A stretch of 64,000 nucleotides of DNA, taken from positions 1,984,001 to 2,048,000 of the forward strand of contig NZ_CP087998.1 in assembly GCF_021044585.1 (NCBI RefSeq). Reading direction: 5' to 3'. The notes under the pieces were generated by a model. It saw nothing but the letters and a program-made list of their open reading frames with translations, ran no database searches and was not told where the DNA came from. Position numbers and translations under genes: made by a program. Below are positions 19,358-26,945 of the stretch, piece by piece. Positions within the stretch are counted from its first letter, which is position 1. Every line of letters starts with the position of its first letter. The DNA comes from Sulfurimonas sp. HSL-3221 (GTDB taxonomy: Bacteria; Campylobacterota; Campylobacteria; Campylobacterales; Sulfurimonadaceae).

Positions 19358-20079
19358 CCTCGCACCTCGTTCATGTAATATTCAATGCTGTAGCGCAGAT
19401 CCTCGTCCAGGTCCGGGAGGCTGCGGAGCATCCACTCCAGGTAGCCGGGGTCCCGGCGGGCGACATCTTCGATGAATTTGCCGCCGTATTTGCCGAAGGT
19501 GAGCTTGTGCACCAGCGCCTGCTCCGTCGTCAGCGCCATCAGCCGCTCGTTGTCCGCCATCGCTTCCAGGTAGCGGTGCAGCAGCAGCGTGTGCAGGGCG
19601 TCGCTGAGCGCATGGTGGGCGTTCAGGGGAATACCCAGTTCGTCGGCAAGGGCCTGCTCTTCGCGGTAGAGCCGCAGTTCGTAGCGCAGGTACTGCAGGG
19701 AGAAGTGCTCGATCTCGCCGCCGAGCAGATGCTTGACGCATTTGAGCGTATCGATCATCCCCCCCTGCCAGGTCACCCCCTCCCTGGAGAGCATCTCGAG
19801 GTCGAACGCGAGATTGTGACCGACAAGGATCGTCTCGGGCGTGTTAAGGGCTTCGAGCCGTTTCGCCGCGCCGGTCGCATCGAACTCAGGGGCCTCCGCG
19901 AGCATCTCGTTGGTCAGGTGATGGACCGCCATCGCCGCCGGCGGCACCTTTTTCGGGGGCCGGACCAGGTCATAGAGCGTCTCGTACCTGCCCTCATCTT
20001 CGAGGATTATCCCCACCGAACAGATGCGGTCTTTTTTTTCGACACCGGTCGTCTCGACGTCAAGATAACAGAGCATCAA
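19354..20079 (-). CDS. DEDDh 3'-5' exonuclease with ExoX-like C-terminal domain
   Basis: A 241-residue DnaQ-type nuclease. Exo I is 'YLDVETTGVEKKDRICSVGI' near residue 5, Exo II 'LVGHNLAFDLEML' near residue 93 and Exo III 'AHHALSDALHTLLLHRYL' near residue 153, so all four acidic residues and the His are present. The last 60 residues ('LTFGKYGGKFIEDVARRDPGYLEWML') resemble the small domain found at the end of exonuclease X and in DUF3820 proteins. It is more likely a repair or general nuclease than the polymerase III epsilon subunit. It overlaps both neighbours by four bases. Confidence 0.88.
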   Translation of the reverse strand: MMLCYLDVETTGVEKKDRICSVGIILEDEGRYETLYDLVRPPKKVPPAAMAVHHLTNEMLAEAPEFDATGAAKRLEALNTPETILVGHNLAFDLEMLSREGVTWQGGMIDTLKCVKHLLGGEIEHFSLQYLRYELRLYREEQALADELGIPLNAHHALSDALHTLLLHRYLEAMADNERLMALTTEQALVHKLTFGKYGGKFIEDVARRDPGYLEWMLRSLPDLDEDLRYSIEYYMNEVRG

Positions 20080-20510
20080 AACCGTTGCAGGAGCGTATGG
20101 TAGTGTTCAAGGGTCCGGAAACTCTTCTCAAAGCGCCAGCGCAGCACAAAGGCGACGACGGCGTCACGCTGGGAAGATTCGAGCTTTTCGGCGCGCCCGA
20201 AATAGGCCAGCGAACTGTTCTTGTTCCTGACTTTCGCCTCGCGGTCGTAGGTGATGGCGATGATCTGGACATACTTGCCTTCGTGCGGCGTGCCCAGCGT
20301 ATCTTCGGCAAGGGAGATCCCGGCGAGGTTCATCGCCTTGAATTCAAAAAGATCCGCGAATTCGGGCACCTTTTCATCGACGCCGAGGGCGTGGTAGAGG
20401 GATTCGAGCGCAGCCATGTTCTCCTTGCGTGCGACTTCGTAGCTTGAAATCTTTGCCGTAAGGTTTTTCAGACGATCCAGTGCCGTTGACACGTCTGCGC
20501 TCCTTTCCAT
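20076..20510 (-). CDS. Conserved-looking soluble protein of unknown function
   Basis: A 144-residue protein translationally coupled (ATGA overlap) to the exonuclease that follows. It starts with a helical, Lys/Glu-rich region ('ALDRLKNLTAKISSYEVARKENMAALESLYHALG') and continues with a mixed domain ('EFADLFEFKAMNLAGISLAEDTLG... VVAFVLRWRFEKSFRTLEHYHTLLQ'). No motif is familiar. The frame stays open for 41 more codons, but those lie inside the GC-rich intergenic element and look non-coding; the ATG at 20510 has CCGGAG eight bases before it. Confidence 0.6.
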   Translation of the reverse strand: MERSADVSTALDRLKNLTAKISSYEVARKENMAALESLYHALGVDEKVPEFADLFEFKAMNLAGISLAEDTLGTPHEGKYVQIIAITYDREAKVRNKNSSLAYFGRAEKLESSQRDAVVAFVLRWRFEKSFRTLEHYHTLLQRF

Positions 20511-20645
20511 ATCATACGCTCCGGGAGCAAAAGCCCCCGTACCTACGCTAACGCTTTGTTCCGCCCCGGCATTTCCTTCGTTCATCCTCGGCGGAGGGCC
20601 CGCACCCCAAGGGTACTTCCTCCGGGCGCGCACCGTCGCGCTTTT
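20511..20645 (-). repeat. GC-rich intergenic element, copy A
   Basis: This GC-rich stretch upstream of the 144-residue gene resembles two other intergenic places in the window. Read on the minus strand it contains AAGCGC, GGTGCGCGCCCGGAGGAA, GTACCC, then CCTCCGCCGAGGATG and TGCCGGGGCGGAACA. The last block (15 bases) recurs exactly near 58560, and the first blocks resemble the minus strand near 28320. It contains the short inverted repeats GGAGG/CCTCC and GCGCG/CGCGC. It also supplies the ribosome site of the downstream gene. Confidence 0.45.
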
Positions 20646-20732
20646 AGAACGTCACCTTCGCGAGCGATAACATTAAGATGCTCGACACACAAGCCATCTA
20701 CTGCATTATCATAGCAGTTTAACCAACCGTGC

Positions 20733-20738
20733 TTTATA
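20733..20738 (+). promoter_or_regulatory. -10 box of murA
   Basis: GCTTTATAATCAGC lies about 40 bases before the murA ATG at 20778. The leader then carries GAGGTGAT as ribosome site. Confidence 0.5.
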
Positions 20739-20777
20739 ATCAGCAAAAACTTTGGCGCATCGCGCCTGTGAGGTGAT

Positions 20778-22040
20778 ATGGATTATTTCAAGATCAACGG
20801 ACCGAAAACCCTGGAGGGCAGCGTCGCCGTCTCCGGCGCCAAGAATGCCGCCCTGCCGCTGATCGCCATGACGATCCTTGCCGAAAAGCCGGTAACCGTC
20901 ACAAACCTGCCCCACGTCGTCGACATCAAGACCCTGCTCAAACTGCTGACCAACCTCGGTGCGGCGTTTGAACTCGACGGCAACCGCGTCACCATCGATA
21001 CCCGCCCCGTGAACCACACGATGGCGACCTATGACATCGTCAAAACGATGCGCGCCTCCATCCTCGTACTGGGCCCGCTGCTCGCGCGCTTCGGCCACTG
21101 CGAGGTCTCCCTTCCGGGGGGATGCGCCATCGGGCAGCGTCCCATCGACCTGCACCTCAAAGCGCTGGAGCATATGGGCGCGGAGATCACCATCCATGCC
21201 GGCTACGTCCGCGCCGAAGCCCCCGACGGCCTCAAGGGTGCGCACATTCTCTTCGACAAGATCACCGTCACCGGCACGGCCAATATCGTCATGGCGGCCG
21301 CTCTGGCCAAAGGGAAAAGTACCATCACGAACGCCGCGCGCGAACCCGAAGTCGTCCAGCTCTGCGAGATCCTGCGCGATGCGGGGGTCGCCATCGAAGG
21401 GATCGGCAGTTCCGAACTTGTCATTGAGGGCACCGGGGGCAAACTCGTCGACATCGCCTCCTTCGCCGTCATCCCCGACCGTATCGAAGCGGGAACCTAC
21501 CTCTGCGCCGCGGCCATTTCACGCTCGCCGTTGACCCTGACAAATGTCCGTCCCGACCACCTCGAAGCGGTCCTGGGCAAACTCGAAGAGATGGGCGTAG
21601 GGATCGAAACGACAGAGGACACGATCACCGTCCTGCCTGTGCAGACCCTGAAACCTGTTGACATCACGACCATGGAGTACCCCGCCTTCCCGACGGACAT
21701 GCAGGCGCAGTTCCTCGCGCTCTGTACCCAGGCCGAAGGGACGTCGACCGTCGAAGAGCGCCTCTTCGAAAACCGCTTCATGCATGTCAGCGAACTGCAG
21801 CGCCTCGGCGCCGACATCACACTCAAAGGCAATACCGCCACCGTCAAAGGCCCCTCGGCGCTCTTCGGCGCGGATGTCATGGCCACGGACCTGCGCGCCT
21901 CAAGCGCCCTCGTACTGGCGGCGCTGGTGGCAGAGGGTGAGACGAACATCCACCGCATCTACCACCTCGACCGCGGCTATGAGGCGCTCGAAGAGAAATT
22001 CAGCCTGATCGGTGCGGACATCGCCCGCCTGAAAGAGTAG
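20778..22040 (+). CDS. murA: UDP-N-acetylglucosamine 1-carboxyvinyltransferase
   Basis: A 420-residue enzyme catalysing the first committed step of peptidoglycan synthesis, transfer of enolpyruvate from PEP to UDP-GlcNAc. The N-terminus '[31 protein letters not shown]' holds the catalytic Lys, and '[26 protein letters not shown]' near residue 112 has the active-site Cys that fosfomycin alkylates, so sensitivity to that drug is expected. Length is typical. It is convergent with hspR. Confidence 0.97.
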   Translation: MDYFKINGPKTLEGSVAVSGAKNAALPLIAMTILAEKPVTVTNLPHVVDIKTLLKLLTNLGAAFELDGNRVTIDTRPVNHTMATYDIVKTMRASILVLGPLLARFGHCEVSLPGGCAIGQRPIDLHLKALEHMGAEITIHAGYVRAEAPDGLKGAHILFDKITVTGTANIVMAAALAKGKSTITNAAREPEVVQLCEILRDAGVAIEGIGSSELVIEGTGGKLVDIASFAVIPDRIEAGTYLCAAAISRSPLTLTNVRPDHLEAVLGKLEEMGVGIETTEDTITVLPVQTLKPVDITTMEYPAFPTDMQAQFLALCTQAEGTSTVEERLFENRFMHVSELQRLGADITLKGNTATVKGPSALFGADVMATDLRASSALVLAALVAEGETNIHRIYHLDRGYEALEEKFSLIGADIARLKE

Positions 22041-22061
22041 TAGGGAAAAGAAAAGGGGAGA

Positions 22062-22439
22062 TCACTTCTCTTCGAAGATGATCATTTCGTAGATGCTTTT
22101 TTTCGTCACCAGCGCCTTCTCGGGCGGTACGCTGGTGCTCTGCTTCGCCTGGGCCAGCTGGTAGCGCAGCTCGGCAATCTCCTGCTCCATCGTATCGATC
22201 TGCTCCTTGAGGCGCAGCGCCACATCGACGCCGGCAAGGTTGACGCCCATTTCGCGGGTCAGGCGGAGGATCAGCTTGATGCGGTCGATATCGCGCTGGG
22301 AGTAGAGACGAATCCGGCCGTCCGAACGCGAAGGGGTGATAAGGTTTTCACGTTCATACTGGCGCAGGGTCTGCGGATGGATGTCGAGGATCTTCGACAC
22401 GATGCTGATCAGGTAGACCGGTTCGTCGTACGTATGCAT
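22062..22439 (-). CDS. hspR: MerR-type heat-shock repressor HspR
   Basis: A 125-residue regulator. The MerR helix-turn-helix is 'YLISIVSKILDIHPQTLRQYERENLITPSRSDGRIRLYSQRDIDRI', followed by a coiled coil (about residues 75-100, 'LKEQIDTMEQEIAELRYQLAQ'). HspR of Helicobacter and Campylobacter represses chaperone operons, including its own cbpA-hspR unit, through HAIR sites. A HAIR-like site overlaps the cbpA promoter here. It follows cbpA by three bases. Confidence 0.93.
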   Translation of the reverse strand: MHTYDEPVYLISIVSKILDIHPQTLRQYERENLITPSRSDGRIRLYSQRDIDRIKLILRLTREMGVNLAGVDVALRLKEQIDTMEQEIAELRYQLAQAKQSTSVPPEKALVTKKSIYEMIIFEEK

Positions 22440-22442
22440 GGC

Positions 22443-23339
22443 TTACTCCTTAGGTAGTTGCGCTTTCATCGCCTCGGTCAACTCTGAATCAAGGTCGTCC
22501 ACGTTCGGCAGGATGATGTTCGCGACAAGGTAGAGGTCCCCGCGTACGTTGCTTTTTCGGTTCATTACCCCCATCTCTTTCACACGGAAACGCTGCCCGT
22601 TCTTCGTGTTCTGCGGTACTTTGAGGGTAATCTCCTTCTCCAGCGTCTTGACGCTCACCTTATCGCCGAAAAGCGCCGCGTAGAGCGGGACGTCGAAGGT
22701 TTTGATCAGCGTGTCGCCGTCGCGCTCGTATTCCGGGTTGGTGGCGATGTTGATCTTGAGGTAGAGATCGCCTGCGCTGCCGCCCTGTTTGCGCCCTTTG
22801 CCGCGGACGCGGAGCTTCTCGCCCGATTTGACCCCCGCGGGGATCTTGATGTCGAAGCTCTCCCCCTCCACGTTTACCTGGTGCTTGCCGCCGAGGATAG
22901 CCGTCTGGAACGGCACGGTGATGGAGGTCTCCAGGTCGAGGTTGACCGGCTGCTGGTAACCGCCGCCCCCGAAACCGCCAAAGCCTCCGAAACCGCCTGC
23001 ACCCCCGGCTCCGCCGCCGAAACCGCCGAAGCCTCCCCCGCCGCCGAACATCTGGCGCAGGATCTCGTCGAGGTCGACATTGCCGCCCTGGGCGCGCGCA
23101 AAGTCCTGGAAGTTCTGGCCGCCGAACATCTGGTCGCCGAAACGGTCGTACTGCGCTTTTTTCTCTTTATCGCTCAGGACCTCGTACGCGGCATTGATCT
23201 CTTTGAACTTCTCCTCCGCTTCGGGGGACTTGTTCACATCGGGATGGTACTGGCGCGCCATCTTCCGGTAGGCTTTTTTGATTTCCGATTCGGTCGCGTT
23301 TTCATTGACGCCAAGGGTTTCATAAAGGCTTTTGCTCAT
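22443..23339 (-). CDS. cbpA: DnaJ-class co-chaperone CbpA
   Basis: A 298-residue co-chaperone. It has a J domain (residues 1-70, with HPD in '[18 protein letters not shown]'), a Gly/Phe-rich linker with repeated GGFGGFGG units (about residues 95-125), and two DnaJ C-terminal substrate domains. There is no Cys-rich zinc domain, which separates it from DnaJ. It is the first gene of the HspR-controlled operon. Confidence 0.94.
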   Translation of the reverse strand: MSKSLYETLGVNENATESEIKKAYRKMARQYHPDVNKSPEAEEKFKEINAAYEVLSDKEKKAQYDRFGDQMFGGQNFQDFARAQGGNVDLDEILRQMFGGGGGFGGFGGGAGGAGGFGGFGGFGGGGYQQPVNLDLETSITVPFQTAILGGKHQVNVEGESFDIKIPAGVKSGEKLRVRGKGRKQGGSAGDLYLKINIATNPEYERDGDTLIKTFDVPLYAALFGDKVSVKTLEKEITLKVPQNTKNGQRFRVKEMGVMNRKSNVRGDLYLVANIILPNVDDLDSELTEAMKAQLPKE

Positions 23340-23377
23340 GCAGTGTTACCTAGTTATATATTTTATTTTTAGCAGTG

Positions 23378-23412
23378 ATTATAGCATATAAGTTGAGTCG
23401 ATGTCAATCAAG
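23378..23412 (-). promoter_or_regulatory. cbpA-hspR promoter with HAIR operator
   Basis: On the minus strand TTGACA (23402-23407) and TATAAT (23378-23383) are separated by 18 bases, a full sigma-70 promoter. Overlapping the -35 box, the plus strand reads TTGAGT, seven bases, AATCAA (23393-23411). The known HAIR operator bound by HspR is CTTGAGT-N7-ACTCAAG. The match is imperfect at a few bases. The arrangement predicts autorepression by HspR. Confidence 0.72.
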
Positions 23413-23455
23413 GTTTGTTTTATCGCACTTTATGAAACTTTTAAGTTTGCGGTAG

Positions 23456-23461
23456 TATAAT
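23456..23461 (+). promoter_or_regulatory. -10 box of tRNA-Pro
   Basis: GGTAGTATAATTTC lies nine bases before the mature 5' end of the tRNA. It is divergent from the cbpA promoter and about 45 bases from the HAIR site. Confidence 0.5.
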
Positions 23462-23470
23462 TTCGGCCCT

Positions 23471-23547
23471 CGGGGTGTGGCGCAGACTGGTAGCGTGCTT
23501 CGTTCGGGACGAAGAGGCCGCAGGTTCGAATCCTGTCACCCCGACCA
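23471..23547 (+). tRNA. tRNA-Pro (anticodon CGG)
   Basis: The 77-base sequence folds as a cloverleaf: acceptor CGGGGTG paired with CACCCCG, anticodon stem CTTCG/CGAAG around the loop TTCGGGA (anticodon CGG, reading CCG), T-arm GCAGG-TTCGAAT-CCTGT, and an encoded CCA end. CCG reading suits the GC-rich codon use of the neighbours. Confidence 0.95.
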
Positions 23548-23853
23548 TCGAGAGACTTTCTTCCTAAAACATTTCCAGAAAAAATCCATCAAAACAACAT
23601 CGAAAAATCAAGCATTTTTACGTACTAAATACAGCATATAATCCTCCTTTATTGTCAAGTCAGATACGATCATTAGCGTGTCAGGCGGATCACCTCGGCA
23701 TGGCATATCCCGAAAGCGGCAGCCTTTCGCATTTTCTTCTTTCGGGTTCGGTTTCTTCTTTGTGCGAGCAAAGAAGAAAGGGAACAAAAATTACCATGAT
23801 GTATATGAGGGATTAGGTTTACGAGAGCATATGCGGCCAGAGCCGCAGAGGGT
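23548..23853. other. AT-rich, gene-poor patch with hairpins and an ORF remnant
   Basis: This 306-base stretch between tRNA-Pro and the end of purH is much richer in A and T than its surroundings. It holds a perfect 11-bp inverted repeat (TTTCTTCTTTG / CAAAGAAGAAA, 23752-23779, loop TGCGAG), CCCGAAAG (23709-23716) that can pair with either CTTTCG (23724-23729) or CTTTCGGG (23739-23746), and TGCGGC/GCCGCA (23832-23847). None is followed by a T run, so they are not plain terminators. On the minus strand a 59-codon open frame (23608-23787, TTG start) is present. Confidence 0.5.
23608..23787 (-). other. Possible small ORF or gene remnant
   Basis: A minus-strand frame of 59 codons is open from a TTG at 23787, with an internal ATG at 23673 (MIVSDLTIKEDY...) and a second ATG at 23637 that has a perfect Shine-Dalgarno sequence (AAAGGAGG) before it, giving the nine-residue peptide MLYLVRKNA. 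The N-terminal part is Lys/Glu/Asn-rich because it crosses the hairpins. I recognise no family. A dispersed repeat carrying a gene fragment, or a leader peptide, are both possible. Confidence 0.25.
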
Positions 23854-25389
23854 TTAGTGTAGGAAGTGGCGGACACCCGTGAAATAGAGCGCCATGCCGT
23901 ACTCGTCTGCCGCGGCGATGACTTCGTCGTCGCGGATGGAGCCGCCCGGTTCGATGACCGTCTTGACGCCTGCGGCCGCCGCTGCGTCGATGGAGTCGCG
24001 GAACGGGAAGAAGGCTTCGGATGCCAGCGCGGCACCGGTGACGTCCAGGCCCATCGCCTCAGCTTTTTTCAGCGCACACTGCGACGCGTCAACGCGCGAG
24101 GTCATCCCCATACCGACGGCGACCATTGCCGCGTCCTTGACGTAGACGACACAGTTCGACTTTGTCAGCGACGCGACTTTCCAGGCGATCTCCGCATCTT
24201 TCATCGCCACCGCATCCGCGCTCAGTTTGCTTTTGCGCTCGGCGTTGCTGATCTCATCCGCTGCCACCTTGTCGGCATCCTGGAAGACAAACCCGCCGTC
24301 GATGTGTTTGAAGTCAACGGCATCGTTGGCGAGGACGATCTTGTCGCTGCCGTATTCGAAAAGCTTGATGCGCTTCTTCGCCGCAAACACCTCCTGAGCT
24401 TCCGCCGTGATACGGCCGGCAATGATCACCTCAAGGAAGATTTCGTTCATCTTCTCCGCCAGCGCCTTGTCGACGACACCGTTAACGGCGACGACGCCAC
24501 CAAAGGCGGAAACGGGGTCGCATTTGAGCGCTTCGGTATAGGCGTCAAGCAGGCTGTCGCGGATGGCGAAGCCGCACGGGTTGCCGTGCTTAACGATACA
24601 GACGGCATTTTCGTCGCCGAAGGCCGCGGCGATCTTGACCGCGCCGCTAATGTCTGTCAGGTTGTTGAAGCTCGCCTCGCCTTTGAGGGTCGTAAAGTTC
24701 TTGCTGAAATGCTCCTCGAACTCGTACAGCGCACCCTTCTGGTGCGGGTTCTCGCCGTAGCGCGTATTCATCACCTTCTTGCCGACGACGAACTGCTTCG
24801 CCCCCATACCGTCGTTGAAACGCTTGTTCATATAGTTGGCGATCATGCTGTCGTAGGCCGCCGTGTGCTCGTAGGCTTTGATCATCAGGCTGCGGCGGAA
24901 CTCGACGCTGTTCTCATCATTCTCGATGGCGTTAAGGACCAGCGAATAGTCGGAGGGGTCGGTGACGATCATGACGCTGTCGAAGTTTTTCGCGGCGGAG
25001 CGGACCATCGCCGGCCCCCCGATATCGATGTTCTCGATGATCTCTTCGAAGTCGTCCGTACGCTCGATGGTCGCCTTGAAAGGGTAGAGGTTGACGCAGA
25101 CGAGGTCGATCGGCTCGACGCCCAGCTCTGCCGCCTGGTCCAGGTGCGACTGCTTGTCGCGGCGATGCAGGATGCCGCCGTGGATGTAGGGGTTGAGGGT
25201 TTTGACGCGCCCCTCGAAACACTCCGGGAATTTGGTGACCTCATCGATCTCGATGGCCGCGATACCGGCCTCTTTCAGCATCTTGAACGTCCCGCCCGTT
25301 GAGATGATCTCATAGCCGTTTTTCACCAGGGACGCCGCGAATTCGACGATATTGCTTTTATCGCTGACGCTCAGCAGTGCTCTTTTCAT
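23854..25389 (-). CDS. purH: Bifunctional AICAR formyltransferase / IMP cyclohydrolase
   Basis: A 511-residue enzyme catalysing the last two steps of IMP synthesis. The N-terminal IMP cyclohydrolase domain starts '[33 protein letters not shown]', and the C-terminal formyltransferase has '[13 protein letters not shown]' with the catalytic Lys-His, plus '[16 protein letters not shown]' and '[22 protein letters not shown]'. The frame opens 14 codons earlier; the ATG at 25389 gives the standard N-terminus. Confidence 0.97.
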   Translation of the reverse strand: MKRALLSVSDKSNIVEFAASLVKNGYEIISTGGTFKMLKEAGIAAIEIDEVTKFPECFEGRVKTLNPYIHGGILHRRDKQSHLDQAAELGVEPIDLVCVNLYPFKATIERTDDFEEIIENIDIGGPAMVRSAAKNFDSVMIVTDPSDYSLVLNAIENDENSVEFRRSLMIKAYEHTAAYDSMIANYMNKRFNDGMGAKQFVVGKKVMNTRYGENPHQKGALYEFEEHFSKNFTTLKGEASFNNLTDISGAVKIAAAFGDENAVCIVKHGNPCGFAIRDSLLDAYTEALKCDPVSAFGGVVAVNGVVDKALAEKMNEIFLEVIIAGRITAEAQEVFAAKKRIKLFEYGSDKIVLANDAVDFKHIDGGFVFQDADKVAADEISNAERKSKLSADAVAMKDAEIAWKVASLTKSNCVVYVKDAAMVAVGMGMTSRVDASQCALKKAEAMGLDVTGAALASEAFFPFRDSIDAAAAAGVKTVIEPGGSIRDDEVIAAADEYGMALYFTGVRHFLH

Positions 25390-25478
25390 TCCGTTTCGCC
25401 TTTTTTCGGGCTTGCAGCCCATGTATTTCATTGACGGAATTTTAACAGAGGAGCGGTTAGGATTGGATCAAATTCTGA

Positions 25479-26468
25479 TCACGCCCCATGTTTTTGGCGT
25501 ATATCCAGGAACTGCCAAAGATTATCGACAAAGAGCTCTACCAGTTTCGGATCGAAATGCTTGCCGCTCTCTTCGGTGAGATAGGCCAGCGCCTTGTTCA
25601 CCTGCCACTCCTCCTTATAGCTGCGTTTGCTCAGCAGCACGTCAAACACGTCCGCCACGGCGACGATGCGCCCGAAGATATGGATATCTTCCCCCTTCAG
25701 CCCTTTCGGGTAGCCGCTCCCGTCGAACTTTTCGTGGTGCTGGGCGGCGATGATCGCTGCGGCCCTCAGCACGGGCCGCTTGGTGCGGCTGAGGATGTGG
25801 GCCCCCCACTGCGTATGGTGTTCCACCGCCTCGCGCTCTTTGGCCTCTAACGGCAGAGGTTTGTTCAGGATCCGCTCGGGAACAATGACGTTGCCGATAT
25901 CATGCATCGCCGATGCCATCTTCAGCATCTCGACGGCTTCCGGGCGGAGTCCGTAGAGCTCGCCGAGCAGCGCACTGTACCCCGCGACTCTTTTGAGATG
26001 TCCCTTGTCCTGCGAACGGAGCTCCCCGACATACGCCAGGGTGTAGATCAGATCCTCCTCCGTCTCTTCAGCATGCCGTTCCCGATGTTTTCTCAACTCC
26101 AGGTGCGTCCGGACCCGCGCATAGAGTTCCGAATGATTGAAGGGTTTGACGATGCAGTCCGCACCGCCGGCTTCAAAACTGCGTTTAATCTCCTGCGCCC
26201 CCGGGATCATCCCGGTAAAAATGACGGGGATCTCCTGGGTCTTGGCTTCCGATTTCAGCCGCTTGCAGATCCCGTAGCCATCGATACTCTTCGCCGTCGC
26301 GTCAAGCAGGATCAGGTCGATATTCAGCGCGCCCGCTATCGCCATTGCCGCGTCTTCGTTCTCTGCCCCCAAAACGCTGCACCCCTCTTTGGCGAACAGT
26401 TCCCTGACGGTGACGATGTGCTTCGGAGACTCGTCAACGACCAGGATTTTTGCCGGAAAAATTTTCAT
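25479..26468 (-). CDS. Response regulator with HD-GYP output domain
   Basis: A 329-residue two-domain protein. The receiver (residues 1-120) has the phosphoacceptor Asp in 'IDLILLDATAKSIDGYG' and the Lys in 'CIVKPFNHSELYAR'. The HD-GYP domain carries HD in 'ASAMHDIGNVIVPERIL' and 'HHEKFDGSGYPKGLKGEDI'. HD-GYP domains usually hydrolyse c-di-GMP. The usual Lys after HDIG is Asn here, which may alter activity. The ATG at 26468 is preceded by AAGAG; an earlier start at 26507 is possible. It is divergent from the zinc locus. Confidence 0.9.
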   Translation of the reverse strand: MKIFPAKILVVDESPKHIVTVRELFAKEGCSVLGAENEDAAMAIAGALNIDLILLDATAKSIDGYGICKRLKSEAKTQEIPVIFTGMIPGAQEIKRSFEAGGADCIVKPFNHSELYARVRTHLELRKHRERHAEETEEDLIYTLAYVGELRSQDKGHLKRVAGYSALLGELYGLRPEAVEMLKMASAMHDIGNVIVPERILNKPLPLEAKEREAVEHHTQWGAHILSRTKRPVLRAAAIIAAQHHEKFDGSGYPKGLKGEDIHIFGRIVAVADVFDVLLSKRSYKEEWQVNKALAYLTEESGKHFDPKLVELFVDNLWQFLDIRQKHGA

Positions 26469-26528
26469 ATTTACTCTTTTTAAAAACAATAAACAATATG
26501 GTAGCACCGATATATTAATTTTTTATAA

Positions 26529-26543
26529 ATATAATTGTTATAT
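26529..26543. promoter_or_regulatory. Perfect 15-bp palindrome between the HD-GYP regulator and the zinc locus
   Basis: ATATAA-TTG-TTATAT is a perfect inverted repeat 60 bases upstream of the first zinc-locus gene and 61 bases upstream of the divergent regulator. AT-rich dyads of this size are typical of Fur-family (Zur, Fur) operators. Assigning it to Zur is inference from the downstream genes. Confidence 0.4.
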
Positions 26544-26590
26544 AGCATTTTTATCACATTTGATACGCCTCGGGGAGATCGGCGGTGCGC

Positions 26591-26596
26591 TATAAT
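26591..26596 (+). promoter_or_regulatory. -10 box five bases before the ATG of the small zinc-locus protein
   Basis: GCGCTATAATGCCGC runs straight into the ATG at 26602. The transcript is predicted to be leaderless; no ribosome site fits in between. Confidence 0.5.
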
Positions 26597-26601
26597 GCCG
26601 C

Positions 26602-26865
26602 ATGCGAACCAGACGCCTGCTGCTCTTACTGCTGTTCCTCGTCGCCCTCAGCGGCGAAGCGCTGCACACCCTCAGTGCGCACCATGACGGGAGTCACTGT
26701 CCCGTCTGTACCGTCGCCGCCCACGCGGCAGCACCCGATATCGTCAAACCGTTCGAGCCGTTTATCCTCTTCCATGACACTGAAGAGCCTTGCCCGGCCG
26801 CCGAAGCCCACAGCAGCTTTGCCCTCCATTTCGTTCCGGCCCGGGCCCCTCCCCGCTTCGTTTAA
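26602..26865 (+). CDS. Small exported His/Cys-containing protein
   Basis: An 87-residue protein with an N-terminal signal-like segment (two Arg, then 'LLLLLLFLVALSGEA'), followed by 'LHTLSAHHDGSHCPVCTVAAHAA'. The His cluster and CPVC pair look suited to binding a transition metal, and the layout recalls DUF2946-type small secreted proteins that sit in front of metal-uptake receptors. The C-terminal part is low in complexity (Ala/Pro-rich). It is first in the zinc locus, 80 bases before the porin gene. Confidence 0.55.
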   Translation: MRTRRLLLLLLFLVALSGEALHTLSAHHDGSHCPVCTVAAHAAAPDIVKPFEPFILFHDTEEPCPAAEAHSSFALHFVPARAPPRFV

Positions 26866-26945
26866 TCCCTACAAAAAAACCATAGCACTATGCAGCACCC
26901 ATCACAAATCCAACCCGGGTGCACTGATTAAACGGAGTCTATATA

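Noticed and set aside
20511-20633. Extra 41 N-terminal residues of the 144-residue protein
   Set aside because: Composition changes abruptly to Gly/Ala/Pro and falls in a repeated intergenic element; the internal ATG has its own ribosome site.
23752-23779. 11-bp hairpin as intrinsic terminator of purH
   Set aside because: Neither strand has a T run after the stem, and it lies about 75 bases beyond the stop codon; kept as a hairpin of unknown role.
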